The notes under the pieces: generated by a model | Told to the model about the DNA's origin: nothing | The model's input: the letters and a program-made list of their open reading frames with translations, nothing else | Database searches by the model: none | Assembly: GCF_005886805.2 (NCBI RefSeq) | Contig: NZ_CP045430.1 | Span: 868,001 to 932,000 of the forward strand | Length of the DNA stretch: 64,000 nt | DNA from: Pseudoalteromonas rubra | GTDB lineage: Bacteria > Pseudomonadota > Gammaproteobacteria > Enterobacterales > Alteromonadaceae | Direction of reading: 5' to 3' | Made by a program: the position numbers and the translations under genes | Shown here: positions 19,668-27,907 of the stretch, in pieces | Position numbering within the stretch: the stretch's first letter is position 1 | Layout of the letters: each line of letters begins with the position of its first letter

Positions 19668-20897
19668 TTACACTTCAGACACTGTGCGAGGGGTGGCTTT
19701 TAGCTTAAGCTCGGCCACTTTGTAAAACGCCAGGGCCGCGAAGGAGGTAATCGTTGTCAGCACAAATAACATTACCCCGCTCGATAAATCCAGCACCAGG
19801 CCACCTAAAATGGGCGCAAAGGCATACCCTAACGAACACAACCCTGCTGCGCCAAAATAGCTGGCCTTAAGGTTATCAGGCGCCAGCCTGTCTACATACA
19901 CATTGATATTGCTGAACATAATCGCTTCGCTCAGGCTCAGCACAATCATCGCCGTTATCCAGCCCCAGGTATTGTGCACATCATTCAGGGCCATCATCAC
20001 TTGCGAGACTACTAAGATAGCGCCGCCCAGATACAGCCGATGCTCTATTCGCCAGTTGCGCATCAGATGCAACAGCGGAAACTGACAGACAATGATCACG
20101 GTAGAGTTGGTAATGATCACCGCCGAAATCAACCAGGCAAGCTCGGGGACTTCAGCGCGGGTAAGGTATTGCACCAGGCTGGTATCACACTGCGCATAAA
20201 CGAAATACACCAGCGTCGTTGCCACTAATACCACCAAAAAGGTACTGTCTTTATTGAGTATTTTCAGCCACTGGGAGAACTTAGGCGCAGACTGAGTAGT
20301 CTGTGCGGAACTTCCGCCCTTAGGCCGGAAGTACACCAAAGCCACCAGCAACCCCAAATAAGACACCGCTGTATAAATAAAACTGAATTGCTCACCATTG
20401 AGGCCCGCCCACAGACCATAAAGCGGACCCAGTGCTGCACCCACATTGACCAAGAAGTACAGTAAGTGAAGCGCCAGCTCCCGGTCTTTGGGGTTAGCCA
20501 GCTCTTCAGTCAGCAAGGCTTTGCTTGGTGCTTCCCATAGTGTACGTGGCATACAAGCCAGAAACACTGCGACGGCAAACAGCCACAACGCATTGGCCAG
20601 AGCCAGCAGAGTAAATGACACGACCCCGACCAACACCGCCACATAGAGCATTTTGGTACGGCCGAACCGGTCTGCCAGATTGCCGGTGTAAAATCCTAAA
20701 AACACAGCCAATGTGGCTGAACCCGTTAATAACAGCCCGACCTCAGTGGCACTCAGACCATAACTTTCATACAGCATTACTGCGAGAAACGGCCACACCA
20801 TATAGTAACTTGCGCGAACAAAGAAATTGCCAATCAACATCACCCAGACCAAAGGCGTAAATCGCGACAACTGCATTGGTAAACTACTTATATCCAT
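19668..20897 (-). CDS. MFS efflux transporter, probable SoxR target
   Basis: 409 aa, about 12 hydrophobic helices, with MFS motif A (GNLADRFGRTKML) in the loop after helix 2 and a PRTLWEAPSKALLTEEL segment in the first half. It belongs to the drug/metabolite exporter side of the MFS; the substrate is not readable. Its promoter has a SoxR-like operator in a 19-bp spacer (see 20932-20962). In non-enteric bacteria SoxR responds directly to redox-active compounds and induces efflux pumps and modifying enzymes. Export of a redox-active metabolite, from self or from competitors, is therefore the best guess. It is convergent with the C-A-T-C NRPS. Ribosome site AGGGA upstream of 20897. Confidence 0.88.
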   Translation of the reverse strand: MDISSLPMQLSRFTPLVWVMLIGNFFVRASYYMVWPFLAVMLYESYGLSATEVGLLLTGSATLAVFLGFYTGNLADRFGRTKMLYVAVLVGVVSFTLLALANALWLFAVAVFLACMPRTLWEAPSKALLTEELANPKDRELALHLLYFLVNVGAALGPLYGLWAGLNGEQFSFIYTAVSYLGLLVALVYFRPKGGSSAQTTQSAPKFSQWLKILNKDSTFLVVLVATTLVYFVYAQCDTSLVQYLTRAEVPELAWLISAVIITNSTVIIVCQFPLLHLMRNWRIEHRLYLGGAILVVSQVMMALNDVHNTWGWITAMIVLSLSEAIMFSNINVYVDRLAPDNLKASYFGAAGLCSLGYAFAPILGGLVLDLSSGVMLFVLTTITSFAALAFYKVAELKLKATPRTVSEV

Positions 20898-20931
20898 ATT
20901 TTTCCCTAGTATCGTTATTTTTATTGCGGCC

Positions 20932-20962
20932 AGACTAATTCCTCAAGTTAAGTTTAGGTCAA
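20932..20962 (-). promoter_or_regulatory. SoxR-type promoter of the MFS gene
   Basis: On the minus strand: -35 TTGACC (20962-20957), a 19-bp spacer, and -10 TAGTCT (20937-20932). The spacer region carries CCTCAAGTTAAGTTTAGG (plus strand, 20941-20958), close to the SoxR consensus CCTCAAGTTAACTTGAGG. The overlong 19-bp spacer is the hallmark of MerR-family promoters. Transcription would begin about 25 bases before the start codon at 20897. Confidence 0.8.
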
Positions 20963-21054
20963 ACTCAATTTGGTCTTTTTTACTATTTTCATCATATCAT
21001 CACGCAAGATTGTGCAAACAATAATAACAACACGCGTCATCAGACTCTGAGATC

Positions 21055-21077
21055 AAAAATGCGGCCGTTTTGGCCGC
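21055..21077 (-). terminator. Intrinsic terminator after the S41 peptidase gene
   Basis: Arms GCGGCC (21061-21066) and GGCCGC (21072-21077); on the minus strand the hairpin is followed by ATTTTT. It lies 36 bases beyond the peptidase stop. Confidence 0.8.
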
Positions 21078-21112
21078 TTAAACAGGACACCTCAATGACG
21101 AAATAACCACTC

Positions 21113-22543
21113 TTAAAGAGAGCGGGATGCACTCAGCGCTCTGGCCAACCACTGGGCTTTACTCAGGCCCTGCTGCGCGATCTCAGTATCCGGCTGTACT
21201 GGCGTCATTTGTTGTTTGCCTGACGGACGGTCCAGGATAAAGCGCGGTGCAACGGCACGTATCCCGGTATGCTTAAGCGTCAGAAACTGGATCCCACCAC
21301 TTTGCGAGCTGCGTCCACCGGTTGGCGTGCCAACCAAAGTCGCCAGGCCGTAGTCCTGAATGGTATTCACAAACAGTACGGATGATGAGTAGGTCAGCGG
21401 CCCCGTCAACACACTCACCTTACCTTTAAAGCGCACACTTTTATCCGCTTCTGGCTGTGTCATCTTAGTCAATTCCCCTGACAAGACGGAGCCGACAACC
21501 TCACCTGGATCACGGTATTTCTGTAAAATTCGCACCTGATAGGTCGAGCCATGGCGGTAAGGCTGAGTGGCAATATACTTCAGAATGCCCCGTTTCCAGA
21601 AAACGTCATCTCCCCCGGTATTGTCAGAAATATCTATCATCAGATGCTGGATCTGGGCTTTGTTCAGCTGAGCAAACGTATCCGCCATAAAACGAAAATA
21701 GGCATCCGGATCGTCCCAGCCAAACTGCTTGATGGTTAAAACAGCCCGCTGGTTGTCGAGCAGTTTGAGGTTGAAGTTTTCGTCGAAAGTGCGTTGTTTG
21801 ATACTTTTGGGTGCCTTATTCAGTGCAGCAATCTGCACTGTCTTGCCCGTGCCGAACGTCAGCGTAAATGCGTCCGTAGCGCCATACGTCAGCCGATAAG
21901 TCATGGCAAACCGGCGAGCCAGTAAAGCACTGCGAAACGCTAGATTGTCGCCCTCAATCCGCTGCAGCAAAGCAGCGACCACTTCAGTCGTCGGTATGCC
22001 ATTAATTTCAGTGATGTATTGTCCCTCATGAACCGATGGTGCACCGCCCAGCTCACTGACAACATTCAGCCCTTGCTCACTCACCGATACCTCAAGTGGA
22101 AACAAAGTTATCCCCTGCGCGACCCAGTTTCGCCACTGCGCATTGGTCCCATCTCCAATGCTCAGGTGACCATCCGCCATCATGCCATTGAGGCTGGCAA
22201 ACTCACGCCATACCTGCTCACCTGTCATCGGCTTATCCAGCGTGTCGCGCAGTGCGTCTATCCGAGCGTAAAATGCATCAATATCATCAATGCTGTGCGT
22301 CAGGTCCGGGTGTGTGGCATGCACCCAGTGCGTCCATTGTTCTATATCCGCCTGAATTTGCTCAGCACTGTATCGCTTAGAGAAATGTCCCAGCGACTCT
22401 TGTGCCTGAACAACCTGGGTACCCAGCATAAGCAAAACGGCTTTAACCAGTGAAGAACTAAACTGACGTCTGAACCAGGCGACTACGCCCTTACTGTGCT
22501 GTTCAGAAGCCTGGGCAGAAACGGGTGCAGTATTAGTGTACAT
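21113..22543 (-). CDS. S41 family (C-terminal processing/tricorn-type) peptidase
   Basis: 476 aa. An unusually long N-terminus (charged, with WFRRQF near residue 30) precedes a hydrophobic segment (SLVKAVLLMLGTQVVQAQ), so it is exported or anchored. The tail-specific protease core is seen in the C-terminal half: LMIDISDNTGGDD, then VLTGPLTYSSSVLFVNTI with the likely catalytic Ser near residue 386, then LVGTPTGGRSSQSG. The middle (VSVSEQGLNV to EVVAALL) fits a PDZ-like substrate-binding region. Such enzymes degrade peptides in the periplasm. Ribosome site AAAGGAT lies just before 22543. It is divergent from a broken GlyGly-CTERM gene, with a CGGACA-rich element between them. Confidence 0.85.
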   Translation of the reverse strand: MYTNTAPVSAQASEQHSKGVVAWFRRQFSSSLVKAVLLMLGTQVVQAQESLGHFSKRYSAEQIQADIEQWTHWVHATHPDLTHSIDDIDAFYARIDALRDTLDKPMTGEQVWREFASLNGMMADGHLSIGDGTNAQWRNWVAQGITLFPLEVSVSEQGLNVVSELGGAPSVHEGQYITEINGIPTTEVVAALLQRIEGDNLAFRSALLARRFAMTYRLTYGATDAFTLTFGTGKTVQIAALNKAPKSIKQRTFDENFNLKLLDNQRAVLTIKQFGWDDPDAYFRFMADTFAQLNKAQIQHLMIDISDNTGGDDVFWKRGILKYIATQPYRHGSTYQVRILQKYRDPGEVVGSVLSGELTKMTQPEADKSVRFKGKVSVLTGPLTYSSSVLFVNTIQDYGLATLVGTPTGGRSSQSGGIQFLTLKHTGIRAVAPRFILDRPSGKQQMTPVQPDTEIAQQGLSKAQWLARALSASRSL

Positions 22544-22653
22544 ATCGGTATCCTTTGTATTGTATTTGTTGTTTTGTCGTCATGGATACTGACTGCAGTT
22601 TACATACCACAATTAAATGCAATAAAATCAACACCTTAAATAGTAACATTGCA

Positions 22654-22687
22654 GTCCCGGACGGACAACGGACAGTCCGCGGACAGT
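22654..22687. promoter_or_regulatory. CGGAC-repeat element in divergent promoter region
   Basis: Within 34 bases the motif CGGAC occurs four times on the plus strand, around the perfect 10-bp palindrome GTCCGCGGAC (22674-22683). It sits between the divergent S41 peptidase and GlyGly-CTERM genes, about 75 bases from the latter's start. It looks like a multi-site operator; the binding protein is unknown. Confidence 0.45.
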
Positions 22688-22762
22688 ATCACCGTAACCA
22701 TGTTATTGGATGTTTTTTCTGCATGCTGGAGAATGCCGCCGGATTTTTCTTGGAGAATTTGA

Positions 22763-25570
22763 ATGCAGTATTTGATTTTTGGCATGCTTTTTATATTGGG
22801 GGCAATAGAGCAGGCTCAGGCACAAGTCGATGTCAGCAAGCTCAGTGTTTACAAAGCAGCTGAACATGAATATACAAATTATGAAGCCTCTAGTGGGGTG
22901 TCAAAAATTAGCGGGAACACCCTGTTTAAAGAAGGCAGAGTAAGGTAACACCTTTTATCATGTCGATAGCCAGGGTATCACTTTTAAACGCCAGTACCCC
23001 AAGTCATACTTCGTTGAACCGACAAACATTGCTGTTGAGTACGAGCTATCTGACGACGGTAAAAAACTGCTCTCGATTGAAAAAACCAACGAAGTTGCAA
23101 AAATCTGGCAGATCAATACCGACTTTTCGTTAGAGTTATTATCGGAGATTAGCTTTAACATGCCGCCCGAAGAACTGACATTTGTCGATTTCGATTTTCG
23201 GGATGGTCACTATATTTTGTACGGCCAGAAAGAAGATGGCACCTTTGTGCGCACTGTATTTGCCTGGGATCAAGCCAACAACAGCTTTTCACAACACAGC
23301 CGTTTAACGTTCAATAACCAAAACTCTTCTCATAACCTTGCGTTTCATAACTACCCAGAGCAGGGGCCAATGGTCGCAATCTCTCCAGAAACACTATACC
23401 TCTATCAGGAAGGTACACGAGAATTTGAACTAAAGCAGGAACTGGCTTTTGAATTTACAAGCCATAACCGTATTGCAACCCAGCTGGACACCATTAATAA
23501 CCGCTTATTGGTACATTACTGGTCAGAAACCATAATGTTAGAGCTGGACGAAAACAACAGCGTGACGGCCGGCTCATCGCACCCTCACCAGAATTTGTTT
23601 GGGCTTAACATCAGAGTAAATGATATTCACCCGGCTGCGGAACGTTTAATCGCTCAGGATATAAACTGCTTATACACGCTAAGCTTAAACGATGCCAATA
23701 CTTATACGGCAACAGAGTTAGATTGTAGCCCGGAAGTCACCGATATCAGTGATATCAGCGCGGACGGAGACAAACTACTTATGCCAGGCCAGGGCCTTAG
23801 TGTCGCCTATATCTCCAATATTAATGACCTTAAAAAGGTAACCCGCCCACAAGAGCAAGGGCGCATCAAATCACCAGGCTACCACCATGTGAATCTGCCT
23901 TTAGGGGAGCACAGCAGCCTGAACTACAATGGTACTTTACTAACGCACAGCCATTTAACACCTGAGCATGGCAAGACCTTTGTATCTGACAGCCCGCTTG
24001 AAAGTCCACTCACCCCCGAATGTAGATACCGATGCAAGGCATGGCTGACCCTGGGTAAAGAAGTGGTGGCATTGCATAACGACCAATTTACCCGTTACAG
24101 TGTGAGCAGTGAAGAGGAAACGCTAAGCACACTCAGTGGTACCCTCACTTTGAGCAACAGTGGGTCACTCGGTATTTGGTTCAAAGCCATTGCATTGAAT
24201 GAGACAGAATTCATGCTGACTGACGGCATTTCCCTGTCAGTCTTTACTAAAACCCAGACAGGGTTTGTCCATAAATTCACTCAAAACATCAATATTGAGT
24301 TCGATTATTATGGCTATACCGACGTCGACTTTTTATATCATAATAACCAGTTGTATTTGTTCGACAGAGACAACAAACAACTGGTGCGTTATAACTACAC
24401 GGGCGATGAGCTCGCTTATGACATTGCCATTCCTTTTGGTCCACTCGACTCAGGCGATATTTTCGACAGAAACTTAGCGACTTATATGCTCAATGATCGT
24501 CTGATTGTTGAAACCCAACGCGGTTATCAGTACATCAACGCAGTCAAGATATTCAAGATCGAAAACAACACCCTCATTGAAGAAGCCAGCTTACCGGGTA
24601 CATTGATTGCGCAACCCTATGCACTCAGTGACACGCAAATGGTGCTTTTAGCCGATCAAGGTGACAACAAGGTTTTTGTATTTGACGCATCGGTTGATGA
24701 GCCCCTCATTGAGATAGGGGACTACAACGGCTACAGGGGAGTTACCTAGCAAAAGATCAGCTATTACATTTTTATGGTCAGGGCAGAGTCTTTGTCGGTG
24801 AAGCCCTGAACCCACTTTCCGATACGCTGGACATCACCACGTTACAGGGTGTTGAAGCAGAATTTGACCTCAATGAGATTTGTAACGCCTCACTACAGGG
24901 CAAACTGACATTTTCAGCGGAGAATTTACCACCGGGTCTGACCTTATCCGAACAAGGCATTATGCACTTTGACCGCACCGAGCTGTACGACACGACGATA
25001 GCGATTGATGTCATGGATAGCCATCAGAGAACCAGTACTTTTTCAGTGCTCAATAGCTATGTCTCGGGTCCCCAGGCCATAGACAGCCTGCTGATTGAGG
25101 TCACGCAAAATGAATCACACACAGTGGATCTGAAAACCCTGGTTACCGACGCTCTGGCAGTCGCAGTCAATGGCGTAGCAGGAGAGATGACTTTGTCTGA
25201 ATCCACCCTCACTATAACCTTCGCAGAGCCTGGTGCATATCAATTGCCTTTCAGTGCAGTTAATGTGCACGGTGCCATCGCAACCCATGTCCTGCACTTT
25301 GACGTGTCAGAGCAAATCATTGATCAAGGTGACGATTCAGACGCTGAAAAAAACCCAGACAATGGTGAACAGGATAATGGCAACGAGGACAATCACACTG
25401 GAGACTCAGAGACTAAAACCGACGAAAACACCACGTCAAGTACTGGCAATACCAGCAGTACAACCAACGCTGCAAAAAGCGAGGGTGGATCAGGTGGTAG
25501 TATGGCCTGGCTACTGATGGCCATGGTCCTGCTGTTGCCAGTTCGCAACCGTGCCAGACAGGTGCGTTAA
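22763..25570 (+). pseudogene. Secreted GlyGly-CTERM protein, broken by two frameshifts
   Basis: Three consecutive pieces form one ~935-residue secreted protein. Piece 1 (22763-22948) has a good ribosome site (GGAG) and a signal peptide ending AQAQ. It stops at 22946-22948, but skipping one base there continues NTFYHVDSQG in the frame of piece 2, which runs to the TAG at 24747-24749. There a missing G in the run at 24736-24739 separates it from piece 3, which continues GSYLAKDQLLHFYGQGRVF to 25570. Pieces 1-2 look like a beta-propeller; piece 3 has Ig-like segments, an acidic Asp/Asn/Glu/Thr-rich linker and a C-terminal GlyGly-CTERM tail (GGSGGSMAWLLMAM, then basic RNRARQVR), a signal for rhombosortase processing and type II secretion. 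Either it is a recent pseudogene or the assembly carries two single-base errors. Confidence 0.75.
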
Positions 25571-25587
25571 ACCACTCTGATTAAGTG

Positions 25588-25613
25588 AAAAGGCGCCAAT
25601 GGGCGCCTTTTTT
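25588..25613. terminator. Bidirectional intrinsic terminator
   Basis: Arms GGCGCC at 25592-25597 and 25602-25607, flanked by A4 on the left and T6 on the right, so it works in both directions. It separates the convergent GlyGly-CTERM gene and the CadC-like regulator. Confidence 0.9.
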
Positions 25614-25619
25614 GTATGC

Positions 25620-26993
25620 TTAATGGGCAATGATCCCCAGTCGCTGGACAAACTGCTGATATGGCGGGTAATCGTGTAACGGCGTAAATACCGGATCCAC
25701 TGCCGCCCATAGCACGGCGTACTGACGCGCCTCAAAAGCCCGATTCAGGTAAGTCACTGCGATTTCGGGCTCACCTGCCATAACCGCATAACGCGCCAAT
25801 GAAATGGGCGGCGTGTAATGACCAATCTCTGCACGCACAGGATCTTCGGTTAACAGCCAACGATAAACGCCGGGCAAGCCCTCACGTGCGAATACCGATT
25901 CGACCTGCGCCATGAGTTGCGGGCTGTACCCCGCATCCTGCATGACCCACTTCATCTGTGCAAACGCATTCTCGTACTCACCCAGTTGCTCATACACTGT
26001 GCGTAAACAAGTATGATAAAAGCGATTGCTGTCGCTGTAAGGCTGCAATTTTAGCAGCGCATCCAGCGCGGCTTCGTGACGCTGACTCATGGTGTAGACC
26101 CAGGCCACGCTCTCACTGGAATACCCCTTGGGCTCTAACAATCTATACTGCTCAATGTGTTCCAGCGCCCCCTGAAAATTGCCCCTCGCCAGCAGGTATT
26201 GTCCATACCAGTGATGCCCTTCGGCATGAGGCAATGCAGCCCTGAAGTAACGACTTGCAGCGTGCGGATCAAAGTCAATTAGCATGATCAGCTGAGCCAT
26301 TAATAAATTAGCTTTCAGATGTTTGGGTGATTTGGCCAACACCGACTGGAGCAAAGCATTGGCACGATTACGGTTGCGAGCGTGACGCTGTGGGTCGTCC
26401 AGTAGCTGACGTAAATACGCATCTGCCAGCAAGACTTGTGGCTCTGTCAGATCGGCGCGCTTAAGTGTCAGTTGTTGCAACAAAGCAATGCTCTGATCAA
26501 TGGCATCGGGAGCGTGATTAAGTAAATAGCGTGCTTTTTTAAATTGCTCAGCCTGTTCGGGTGACATCGGCTCAGGTGCCGACAACCCATGAAACTGGCT
26601 GCCCAACAGCACCACGCCCAGCAAGCAAATGGCAACCAGGATCATCACAACGCCCGAGAAAAAAGGCTTGTCTTCGCCTATTTTTGGGCCCACCCAGCGG
26701 TAACCAACCCCTGACACCGTTTTAATATAAATAGGCTGTTTAACGCTGTCGCCCAGTAACTTACGCAGGCCATTCACAGTGACATAAATGGCATCTTCAC
26801 TCACCACCCGGCCCGGCCATAAAGTGTTAAAGATCTGCTCTTTCGTCACATCCTGACTGGCATGCGTCATGAGCAAATTCAACAGCGCATACTGCTTGTC
26901 ATCCAGCGAAATTACCCGCTGACCACTATGCAACTGCTGATGCTGATGATTAAGCACCCAATCTGGTTTTGGAATGATGTTGACCGTCGCCAT
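25620..26993 (-). CDS. CadC/ToxR-like membrane transcriptional regulator with TPR domain
   Basis: 457 aa. Residues 1-102 are an OmpR/PhoB-type winged helix (ISLDDKQYALLNLLMTHASQ, WPGRVVSEDAIYVTVNGLRK, IKTVSGVGYRW). Residues ~112-132 are one membrane helix (VVMILVAICLLGVVLLGSQF). The remaining ~320 residues are helical, TPR-like repeats facing the periplasm. CadC/ToxR-type proteins activate promoters from the inner membrane in response to an external signal, without phosphorylation. No target is marked; the gene is convergent with the GlyGly-CTERM gene. The CGGAC element at 22654-22687 is one candidate target, by proximity only. Confidence 0.88.
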   Translation of the reverse strand: MATVNIIPKPDWVLNHQHQQLHSGQRVISLDDKQYALLNLLMTHASQDVTKEQIFNTLWPGRVVSEDAIYVTVNGLRKLLGDSVKQPIYIKTVSGVGYRWVGPKIGEDKPFFSGVVMILVAICLLGVVLLGSQFHGLSAPEPMSPEQAEQFKKARYLLNHAPDAIDQSIALLQQLTLKRADLTEPQVLLADAYLRQLLDDPQRHARNRNRANALLQSVLAKSPKHLKANLLMAQLIMLIDFDPHAASRYFRAALPHAEGHHWYGQYLLARGNFQGALEHIEQYRLLEPKGYSSESVAWVYTMSQRHEAALDALLKLQPYSDSNRFYHTCLRTVYEQLGEYENAFAQMKWVMQDAGYSPQLMAQVESVFAREGLPGVYRWLLTEDPVRAEIGHYTPPISLARYAVMAGEPEIAVTYLNRAFEARQYAVLWAAVDPVFTPLHDYPPYQQFVQRLGIIAH

Positions 26994-27077
26994 CCCGGCA
27001 GCCTCTGATAGAACCCTTTCTGACCACCGATAATAAAGTAAATTTTTTGTAAAGTCTCGTACCGATTTATCGAAATA

Positions 27078-27491
27078 TTAATCACTGTTACGCTCAGCGG
27101 GTATATCACTCAGATATTCAACAAATTCCACTTCAAATCCTGCCGGGTCAATAAAGTACACATTCTTACGATGCGGATGCTGTGTCCCCTGCTTATCTAC
27201 GGCATATCCGGCCTGCACCAGGCGCGCAACAACCCTGTCAACCGACTGTACCACATAGGCAAAATGCGCCAGCCCCACCGAATGACCACTCAGCTCTCGA
27301 TTACGGCCCTCACCGTGATCACTCAAGGCAAGATAGTGATAATCATCGCCAAAATGTAACCAGTTTCTGGGCTTACCATGCCAGCTGCCGCTTCCTTCAC
27401 TGCGTACTCGCCAATGTGGAAAAGCAGCCTGATAAAAATTTAACATCTGCTCGATATCGTCAACAACCAGATTTACATGTTCCAGATACAT
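27078..27491 (-). CDS. VOC (glyoxalase/bleomycin-resistance fold) protein
   Basis: 137 aa, one full vicinal-oxygen-chelate unit of two beta-alpha-beta-beta-beta modules. Likely metal ligands are His in LEHVNLVV (residue 5), His in GLAHFAYVV and Glu in GFEVEFVEYL; PHRKNVYFIDPAGFEVEF is the usual VOC C-terminal strand pair. Family members isomerise, cleave or sequester small molecules, including antibiotics. It has its own ribosome site (GGGAGA) and is the second cistron after a 26-codon ORF, behind a SoxR-like promoter. This suggests a role in handling redox-active or electrophilic compounds. Substrate unknown. Confidence 0.85.
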   Translation of the reverse strand: MYLEHVNLVVDDIEQMLNFYQAAFPHWRVRSEGSGSWHGKPRNWLHFGDDYHYLALSDHGEGRNRELSGHSVGLAHFAYVVQSVDRVVARLVQAGYAVDKQGTQHPHRKNVYFIDPAGFEVEFVEYLSDIPAERNSD

Positions 27492-27502
27492 AACGTGTCT
27501 CC

Positions 27503-27583
27503 CTATTTATTTTGCATTGTGCCATTGAACAAACGCAGTACCTGCGCGCTAAACGATAAATGATTAACCGTGAACTGTTTCAT
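27503..27583 (-). CDS. 26-residue small ORF preceding the VOC gene
   Basis: ATG at 27583 with a near-perfect ribosome site (AAGGAG, seven bases upstream) encodes a 26-aa peptide starting MKQFTVNHLSFSAQVLRLF. Its TAG stop abuts the GGGAGA ribosome site of the VOC gene, and only 11 bases separate stop and next start. It is the first ORF after the SoxR-type promoter, whose start point would lie ~20 bases upstream. No family recognised. It may be a true small protein or a leader that couples translation to the VOC gene. Confidence 0.55.
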   Translation of the reverse strand: MKQFTVNHLSFSAQVLRLFNGTMQNK

Positions 27584-27611
27584 GTCCTGACTCCTTTATT
27601 AATGTGCAGCC

Positions 27612-27642
27612 AAGATAAAACCTCAAGTTAAGTTGTGGTAAA
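27612..27642 (-). promoter_or_regulatory. SoxR-type promoter of the small ORF-VOC operon
   Basis: Minus strand: -35 TTTACC (27642-27637), 19-bp spacer, -10 TATCTT (27617-27612). The spacer region holds CCTCAAGTTAAGTTGTGG (plus strand, 27621-27638), matching the SoxR consensus except in the outer right arm. Its layout is identical to that of the MFS promoter at 20932-20962. Confidence 0.8.
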
Positions 27643-27907
27643 GCATTTTTTTGATTTTATTTTTCTCAGGCCATGGCAGTGCCGACAAATGTCAATGAAC
27701 ACTTGAATATTGTATAAAATATAATATATTTATTTCACTTCTGTTTATTTTACATACAGAAGACACAGGTTTGGATTTGCAAACGTGCCAAAGTATTTAT
27801 TTATCCACTTGTTAATTAAGGATTAAAAGAAAATTCAAGCACAGCATATCCGGGCCACTCTAAACCGCATACATGCGGTTAATACAACAACTGTAAAGGA
27901 AAGAACG
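27643..27907. other. Intergenic region between SoxR-type promoter and metalloprotease
   Basis: AT-rich stretch (for example 27710-27760) without a recognisable gene; it probably holds the metalloprotease promoter. The metalloprotease ribosome site (AAAGGAAAG) lies at its end. Confidence 0.4.
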
